64,000 bases of DNA from Rhyacophila brunnea (taxonomy: Eukaryota; Arthropoda; Insecta; Trichoptera; Rhyacophilidae). The translations under genes were made by a program, and so were the position numbers. Each line of letters begins with the position of its first letter. Position 1 is the first letter of the stretch. A model generated the notes under the pieces. That model made no database searches. It was not told the origin of the DNA and saw only the letters and a program-made list of their open reading frames with translations. Positions 51,501 to 61,200 of the stretch are shown here, piece by piece. The stretch spans positions 248,001 through 312,000 of the forward strand of contig JAGYXB010000560.1 in NCBI GenBank assembly GCA_022495005.1, in the 5' to 3' direction.

Positions 51501-52242
51501 CTTAATAAAGACCTCCCTAGCTTGATTCTACTCCTTTCTGTCATATGAATTGCTGTATTTATCAAAATCGGAGATATTATATTTATCCACATATTCATAT
51601 CGTCATCATCATCATCATCGACCTGAACCAATCCACTGCTTAATAAAGACCTCCTTAGCCTGATTCTACTCCTTTCTGTGATATGAATTTCTGTATTTAT
51701 CAAAATCGGTGATATTACATTTATCTACATATTCATATCGTCATCATCATCAACCAGATTCAATCCACTGCTGGATGGAGGGTTCCGCAACCTGATTCTA
51801 CTACTATATTATACCTATTTCTATCTTCCTTATCATCATTGACCTGAACCCATCTACTGCTGGATAAAGGCCTCCCATGCCTGATTCTACTCCTTTCTGT
51901 CATTTGAATTGCTGTATTTATCAAAATCGGTGATATTATATTATATCTATTTATATTTCCATTATCATTATGACCCTGAATCAATCCACCGGTGGATGAA
52001 GGCCTCTCTTAAGTTGTTTGAATTTCTGTCGGTCATATGAATTGCTATATTAATCAAAATTGCTGATATTATATTTACCCATTCATAATATCATCATTAT
52101 CATCATCAACCGAGATTAATCCACTGCTGGATGAAGGTTATCCCAACCTAATTCTACTCTTCTTGGTCATATAAACTGCAATATTTTTTTAAATTTGTGA
52201 TTTTATATACCTACCCATTTATATCGTCATTATCGTCATCAA

Positions 52243-52274
<32 letters not shown>

Positions 52275-55200
52275 TTTAAGCTGATTCCACATCTTTAGGT
52301 CTTATAAATTCCTATTCATATCAGATATAATATGTATTGCTTCATTATTTATCAACATTTGTGTCGATATGAATGTCCCGCACCGGGAAACTATATTGTT
52401 TAAGGTTAATTTTTAAATCAAAATATGATTTTTAAAATACTATTCTATGACTCCAAGCATTTATTTTTTATAGACAATGAAACAAAATAATGTTTAAATT
52501 TATTTTTATGCTGCTAACCTTTTTCTATTATGTAAATGGGACCCGTAAGAGATTAATATTCGCGTTATATTGGATCGCTATTTATGATAATCACAATTGA
52601 GATGTATAATTATTTATCATATTTAAATGCACATACCTACACATATATTGTATTAAAATTAAAATAACAGTGGTAACAATCGGCGATTGCCAGCTGTTCT
52701 GCTAAACCTAGCAGCCTGAAATGGTGTCAGACGATATTGAGAAGGCCAGACTCCAGAATAGAACACGCACATGACTCCAAATTTGTATTGGCAGTGGCGA
52801 CATGCAGATCGTAAAACTGACAAATCAGCTAAATGTTCAACTGTCTGACGTGAATGAAAATCCATCCCGAAGAGAAAACTATGGCGCCGTCTATACACAC
52901 TTTACAATTATTATATTAAAATCCAACACCAAGTCACTATGACGAAAAGCTGTCTGCAAGACCTAGCGAGACAGACTGGCGAGAGCCAGCTGGCTCAGCT
53001 AGTAAATATAAATATAGCAATTCAAAACCATGAATTTTTAGAACACAGGAAAAATAACACATTTAATATTAAAATCTGTCATATCTCTTTTATGTTGTAT
53101 AGATTTGTAATAATACAGGGTTTTAATACGCCGTATAAAATTCAATTATACCGTTTGTGCATGCATCACTTGGAAAGTCTCGATTAAAGGTGACTCAAGT
53201 CGGTGTTGCCGGCAAGCTATATTATCTCGTCTTAATCAATCTAATATGCTCAAAATGCTTGAGTGACTCAGTGACGTCCCATGGGGGTAGGTAGATTGAT
53301 CGTCGCTTGGGGGCGGCAGTTACCCAAAGGGCGGAAAATTGAGGAGAATCACTAGTTATTTATAGAAATAGCTACCTAAACTTAGTAACAACGGAAATAT
53401 CTTTCCATTAAAAAAATTAGCTCGGTTGGAACAAAATATATTAATTATGTACTATAAAAGTTTTAACACGATTTTTTGTCGGGTTCGCGATATCTAGTTT
53501 ACTTCCGTTGTTCTTGGACGTCACCGTCTTGGTGAACAGCAATGACACGTGCATACCTAATTTAAAATTTATCTAAATATGTTTGCCAGTCACTCGCGAG
53601 TTTTGGAAGTTGTCTAGTGTATTTTTAAATGTATCTACTTATCTGAAACTGAAGACTCGCAATATTGTCTATTGAAGCAGAGATGGCATTTAAATTAGAT
53701 TTAGTGGTATATATAAGTATTGTTAGTAATATATCTATACAACACATTTCTTAGATATTGGAGTCATGAAAGGATGATTATAAAGTACTGTATAAAAAAA
53801 ATGTGGCGGCATTTTGGCGCTGTCTAGGGCGGCATTTTTTCTAGGGACGTCACTGGTGACTACAACGAAAGAATGAGTTTAATAATTCTGTGAAGATAAA
53901 AAATAGAATTTTATCTATTTGAATAATATGTCGTCGGTGTTTTGTAAAAAGGGCGAATTAACCAAAATGCTATTTTACAAGAGGAGGATTTTTAACTTTT
54001 AACAGTTATTTGTTAACTACCTACCAGTGGATGATCATAAATGACTAATAAGTTTATAATAAAGCTTAGAAAGAATACTGTCCTTATAATAGGCATTCTA
54101 ATATAATATTTTAAAAGGCCTTATATGCCACATTCGCTTTTTATTCATAATACTAAGTGGATATTCGCCCTTACGATTATCGTTTTTAAGTGCTTTCCTG
54201 TGGAGATACAAATTCGCCGTTTTTACACAACAAAGCTAGTCAAGTACATAATGTTTTTTCATTAAAATCTTAATTTCGCCAAAATGGTTGATTCGCCCTT
54301 TTTACAAAACACCGATGATGTGTTGTAATCTATCTAGTAAAATCATAATAATATTTATTTATTTCGCCAATGGTAGTTTTCTTTCAGTAATCTTGAATAC
54401 GCTTGAATTGAAATGTTTTATTTTTCCCCTGTTCTGAATTTTTATAGTTCTGAGTTGTCATAGTTCTGTTTATCGCTGTTCTATTTTATTACGGTTCTGT
54501 TTCTTCATGTTCTTTTTATTCATGTCCTGTTACATCATGTACTGTTTATTCATGTTCTGTTATATCATGGTCTGTTTTGTCCGGTTACCAAAAGAATTAT
54601 ATTCTAAGTCTGCTTGAGGGCGGCACTTTGGTCATGAACGTCACCGTCTCGAAAAATATAAGAGACCACATTATTTGGGCTCTTGAGATGAATGCAAAAC
54701 GTGTTATCATTGTTTTCTCATTTTCCATTTTACGTACCTACATCTACATACTATCTACATACTTTACCACTGCCTCGCTAATGCAGTTGGAAACCGAGTT
54801 TTGCTTGTAAAGGAAATGTTATTTAAACTATTTTTGATACAGCCTTATATTATAATCTACAAGAATATGGCAGTCATATTTCTTATCAACTATTTTTTAA
54901 AAAATCACAGATCATCATTAATCTAAACCAAGAAAAAAAGGAGATGGTTTGTACACGGTAAGTACCCTCACATTTTTATTACGTGATTTTTTTTAAATAT
55001 TTTTACTTTAAACAGTTTAAACGGTAGTCCAATAATTATTTTTAGTTTTGTAGGGGTTGTCGATGTGAGGGCCAATAGAGTTGTGACGAGGAGAGATGAG
55101 AAGTCGTTGTCGTTATCAGTGGCGGCCGGTGGTCTTCAGAATAGCATTTTCTGGTAGTGCGCAATGGTTTACCTTCTATAAAGAGAAGATCTTCTTCTTT

Positions 55201-58200
55201 CACCCTGTCACTACACAGCATTGGGGCATAGGGCAAGCACAAGTTCGCACCACTGGCCCATCGCCAGCTCTTGCGCCTCCCGCCATGTCAGACCTGCATC
55301 ACGTAGGTCGCTTTTGTGGCACCGCTGCAGGGTGAGTGAGGGCCGGCCATGGCGATGGAACCCTTGAGGCTGTGCCATAAGGGTACGACGTGTCACACTT
55401 TTTGGCGGCATCTGGAGCACGTGTCCTAGCCACGTAAGGTCGTAAAGCGTCTTTTCATGATTACCTCAATCACCGAAGGCTACCGTGTTCTCTTACCGAC
55501 TTCTCAGAAGGTAAATTAAATATGTCTTTGTTTATTTATACTATTTCTCAAAAAAGATTTGAACAGCTAGAATGATTTAATATCAATAAAGAAATATAAA
55601 TGTCACAGTTTATGGCTTACGCTCTGAGCGAACAGTGCTTTAGCGCGTTAGCCAAATAAATAACCGCTGATGTGTTTTTTTATTATTTTGAATGAATTTG
55701 AGTAGTTCAGAAATAAGCGCGGCAGGTTTGTACTTTCGTAAAATGTTGGCGATTCATTAAATATGTTAACTGTAAAAATATTAAAAATTAACTCCCCAAC
55801 ATTGTTATAAAACAGAAACTGGCGTTTTTGTTTCTAGAGTCCATCGTTTCGTGCGCCGATCTAAAAGTGTGTAAAAAATTCTAAACAAAACGCCATTACA
55901 GGAACATTCGGCCACCGTTTAAGGTGACGCATCAGTGAAACGCCAAATAATTTTCAACTGTACGCGCGACGAAATTTTGGACTCGCTGCCATTCAGTGAG
56001 AGAATGTTGACCCAGGAACACGTCACTTTGCTGCGTGATGGCGACGGGTCAATTAATTCTAAAATCGTGTAAAGATGACTAAAAACGTTACCCATTTACT
56101 TAAAAAAGAAAACATGTCAATGAATATATTATTATTGTTACTAATAGAACAATAAACAGAACATAAAATGGACGTATGTTGGATTTATATGACAAATAAT
56201 ATTTCGTTTGACAGGCGTCATTTTCACCCGCCACCCGCAATCCGCGCATCGCCTAGCAACGATCTTTTTAGACCGTGCCTCAACTAATGCATGGCCTTAA
56301 GCAGTATACAATGATCTCATTGTAATCCTGTACAAACTGAAAATCTATTTTGCTTTGCGCTCATAAACGGAGAATTGTTAATAATACTGCTACATGTTCT
56401 ACTTTGCGAAGTGAGTGATACACGTATGAATAACAATGACAAGTTGAGCGATGTCTTCAAAAATGCAGGCAGTGCGTTGCACTTGCATGGTATTAGAGGA
56501 GCCGCCGCTGGTCGTGATTATGAAGGGTGTGAGTTTATTTAAATTGCATAAGTACAGGTGTACAATTGTTACAATAATGTGAATCACAGCACAGAGCGAT
56601 GTACTTCGGTCGAACACTTACAATCGAATAATTCTCTTTTTATCAATCATGACGTACTGATTATTATTTTATCAACTTATAATTATGTAATAATTAGGCT
56701 ATTAACCAATTAAGTGAGAACAGATATACAAAGATTATTGTCGCGGTCATTGATCTACAAAGTTAGCTATAACTTGATACCTACATGGAAATGCCTATTA
56801 ATTCGATTTGTCATATGTAATATCGCCATAGTTTAATAACAATTACTAGATATTATATTATAAAAACACAATATCTCGCTAGAAATGATTAACAAAGAAA
56901 AATGCAAAGAAAAAATTAAAGCTACTACTTCGAACGGTTATTTCGAATTTTCAAATACAAAATAAATATGTGTGTGCCCAGGTACCGAATTAGGTAGTGA
57001 AACTTCATTTAGTCAGATGTAGGGATTCCAATCCCGGGATCCCGAGCTATTTTCGATACCTATGAATCCCGGGATTGGTAAACATAATCCCGGGATTTCG
57101 GGATTGATTTTTTATCAATTTTTATGAAAAATAAAATAAAAACGAAAATATAACAGAAAAAATACTTTTAATAACAAATAACTAAATTAGAAATAAACTA
57201 AGTTTGAATGAAGTTTGATTTATACCCATATGTAAGTTGCCGATTCATTCTATTTTTTCACATAAATCAATAAAAATGAGAAAGATTGGAAAAAAACAAT
57301 TCTTCGCACTTTTAACAAAGTAATTCCACCATGATCTCATAAGTTTTACGGCAGTTTCATATTTGGTTGATTAATTAGATTTATGAAACGGAAAGGCCAT
57401 ACACCACGATTTGCTTTACTATTTTAAATCTAGCTAACCCATTAATTAAGTCTTTACTACCAGAAACAGCAATCTCATATTAAATTCACATTATTATTTA
57501 TAGTATTTTCAAGATTGAACAATAATTAACATAATTAACAATAATAATTACAAGATAAAAATAACTTTTTATATACAACGTTTTTAAATTTTCTGTTGAA
57601 TTATTATACTAAATATGCTCAAACTTGTACTTGATATGAATTAAATAAAAAACAAACAAACAAACAAATATAAAATATTGAAATGTCATTTTGATTTCCA
57701 TAGTAACGCACGTATATATTAATAATTTAGTTGTTAGGACCACCGCCTTGGTAACCAATAATAGTCTTTAATTTTTTACGGATTTTTCTGAAATAAATTT
57801 CTAAACAAAACAGAATTAATAGAAAATGAATTCGATGCATTGGCATCGTGTTCTGATATATTCTAAAAGTTTCAAATGTCTATCTAGCCGGGAAGTTAGT
57901 TAAAAATCGATTGCAAGATTTGTACCGCACAAACAACCACCGGACAAATAAGAATACGAGCTAATGAAAACGTTGTATAAAAATGTCTTAAATAGTATAA
58001 ATTATACTAGATTTATTTTTGACCGGTTTGTAATGTTATTTGTAAATATAAAAAAAAATGTATTAACTATGGAAAAAATGCCAATCCCGGGACCAGTCCC
58101 GGGATCCCGGGATTACAATTTGATTACGGGATTGGATTCCCTAGTCAGATGCCAATCTGGGTATTTTTGGAACTCTACGCGCGTTCGGCGATCTTCGTCT

Positions 58201-61200
58201 TTGGCGTGTAAACGGTTGTGAATAAATGACGTTTTGTCAGCTTCCTGTCTCATTTGCATCCTACACCCACGCTATAATATACATTATCACATGTTTCTGA
58301 GATTTTTTTATATAACATACATGATTTGAAAACACCCAGATCACCTACCACAAAACATCGTTTTTTTGAAAAAATACGACGCCCGACAAGACTTGAACCT
58401 TGAACCTATAACTACTGGATTTGCGCCAATCTGGTTTGCCAATTAACCACAAGCTCGCACCACTTCCTCGGTCTATCGCCAACTCACGCGTCGCCCACCA
58501 TGCCAGACATACATCGCGTAGATCACTTTTGTAGCACCGCTGCAGGGTGAGGGAGGGCCGTCCACGGCGACGAAAACTTTCACGTTCAGGGAACACAAAA
58601 TAATGGGAAGTGGGTGGGTGGGTCTGGATGGGGCGGGGCTGTTACAGCTCGAGTGTGGACGAAGTATGGGATTAACTTTAAAGAATATTTTATTTTAAAT
58701 ATATAGTTACGTTTGTATCTTAATAATATGCATTACAGTTTGTCAAATAAACAAATCTAATGTTTAAGAATACGGTGCGCTTTTTGTTCTGACCTTCATA
58801 AAGAAATAAACTGAAGCCGGCATCAAAACCCTAATCTCCTAAACACTTCTCAGTTACAAAGAGGAGAGAGGTACGCCATGGGTTATCGGCATGGCCCCCA
58901 CATCCTCAAGCGCCCCCCCCCCCGGCCAGGATCTTTGGCGGGCCCTCTACCTATCGCCAAGTTTAAAAGCGTTTTCAAAATCGTGTTAGAGGTAAAAGTA
59001 GGGGCCTTCAGTGTATTTTAGAGATTTTTGTGTAGTTTTGATACATCTAAGTGCTTACTTGAATTATGGAGATGTCGAGTATCAACATAAAACAGTCATA
59101 AATTGCACCGCACAACGTCATGTCGTGTAATAGCGCCGCAGGCGACTTTTTATTGTTAGAGCAAATTCGTGATGTGTGTTTATCTCACATATCTCACGAA
59201 TCACGACAAAACCGCCCAGACATTGCCGCCAAACCAAATGCGCCCGTATCAGTGCTCGTCAATACATCCCGGACAAATCTGCCGAAACCGCCCGCAAAAA
59301 TATATAAAACAAGTGCTTTTTTTGGTTTTTCGAATTGTCTATATTAGAAATTTACATACTTACGATAATCTTTCTATAATTTTTCTTCCAGTCAATCCTC
59401 CGCCATCTTCTCCACCTGCCGTCAGATCTATTGCACCATCGCCATATCCCAACAGGCATCCGGTTAGTCTTATTGGAGATATTGATAGCTTTCAGTGTCA
59501 GCAAAAATAAATAATATAAGTAAAACAATAATTTCGAAATTCGGTTAATTTTTCCTCGATAAAGACAATAACGGATTATTGCACTTCGAGGCCACATACG
59601 AAAAAAACATAGTTATTATCATAAACGTAGTGCATGGCATTTACAGAATATAATTGTATTATAAAAAATATTATGGGTATTTTCTATTTTTATGAATAAT
59701 TGAAATCATTTATTTGGAATAAATATAACTATACTTAAAACAAATTCCGAGGGAAAAATATGGTTAGTTTATAAAAAATAACCATACTACGATTACCTTA
59801 CCGTGCTACGTTGCTTCCGCAGCAGTAAGACCTGACCTATAATTCGTCACTGTACAGGCCAATTGCCGTAACCCTCACGTTTCACCAAATTGATATTTTG
59901 ATGGTAATGGACATATTGCATACTCTTACACGAACTGGCCAAGTATCATAAATCCCAAAAAAAATATTTCATATCAGAATAATTCAAAACTATTTTTAAA
60001 GCCATTTGTAACTTGACAAAAAATATTCCAGCCAAATGCTGTAACCCTCTCTAAACGTAAGCCACAGGATACGTACAGACTAAGCCACTTAATCTGTAAA
60101 AAAATAATTAATAAATATTATACTCGTATAAAATATTAAGTAAATCCAATGCCCACAGTTTTTTTCACTTCCTGAATAATTTATACTTTATTTATACTAT
60201 AGTTTTCACTTAGATAATTTGATATTTTAGGGTTACGCTACTTGGCCTGTACAGGGGAATGGGACGATTTGGCACCGCGAACTGGCCTCCGCCGATTGGC
60301 CTCCGGTAATTGGCCGCCGGTACAATCGGACGCCGGCCCAATTGGACGCCGACCCGATTCGACGCCGACCATGTCTGATTGATCGCACAGTTGATGAATG
60401 CGCAAAAAAGAGCGTTACGTTTATAAAAAGTAGTTTTTATTTATCTTCTATACTATATTTTTCGTTGATTGACATTGTTAATATAGATTGAGAATAATTA
60501 TTATGCCTTATGATGTTTATTAAAAGAAAATAATTCCTTCCCTAGATAAAACTTAAAGATGTGCATAATCAATTAATTTATTGTCTATACATGGGTACTT
60601 ATTTATATTTACAACAAAAATTAAAAATAATGTTAGATGTTAGAATGAAAATTACATTATATTTCAGCGTTTTATCGACTTAATATTATAATAAAGCTTA
60701 AACATGTATATTATTATGCATAAATGCGTATTTTAAGATAGTATGATTGATAAACTACTTAGGTACTGGGTGCCGGACGAAACTCGAAGGCCGAACCAAA
60801 ATCGAAGGCCGAAATCCCGAATGCTGAAATCCCGAAGGCCAAAATCCCGAAAAATAAAAAAAATACAAATATCAATAATTGCGCAATTTTTGCAAGAGAC
60901 ACAAAAACCCATTTTTTGTGGATATATAAAAAAAATGTAAAATACAAACATCAATAATTGCGCAATCGTGGATTGCGCAATTTTTGCAAGAGACAAATCC
61001 CATTTTTGCGTTATTTTCATTCTAACATCTAACATTATTTTTAATATTTTTTGTAAATATAAATAAGTACCCATGTATAGACAATAAATTAATTGATTAT
61101 GCACATCTTTAAGTTTTATCTAGGGAAGAATTATTTTCTTTTAATAAACATCATAAGGCATAATAATTATTCTCAATCTATATTAACAATGTGTCAAGCG

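Larger units (their letters stand above)
42943..59391. other. 16.4-kb intron 13 of copy 2
   Basis: Between the last collagen exon and the hinge exon, filled with transposons and a satellite described separately. Its first part (to 43305, then 47425-47520) aligns with the last intron of copy 1, marking the right edge of the duplicated block. No other host gene is evident on either strand. Confidence 0.6.

Noticed and set aside
50393..52330. CRISPR-like regular repeats
   Set aside because: Units are about 133 bp, diverged and end-to-end with no unique spacers, in a eukaryotic intron; this is a satellite.
52659..52898. 80-codon minus-strand frame possibly coding
   Set aside because: Looks protein-like in places (Trp, Cys, His content) but matches no family I can name; left as an unexplained fragment.
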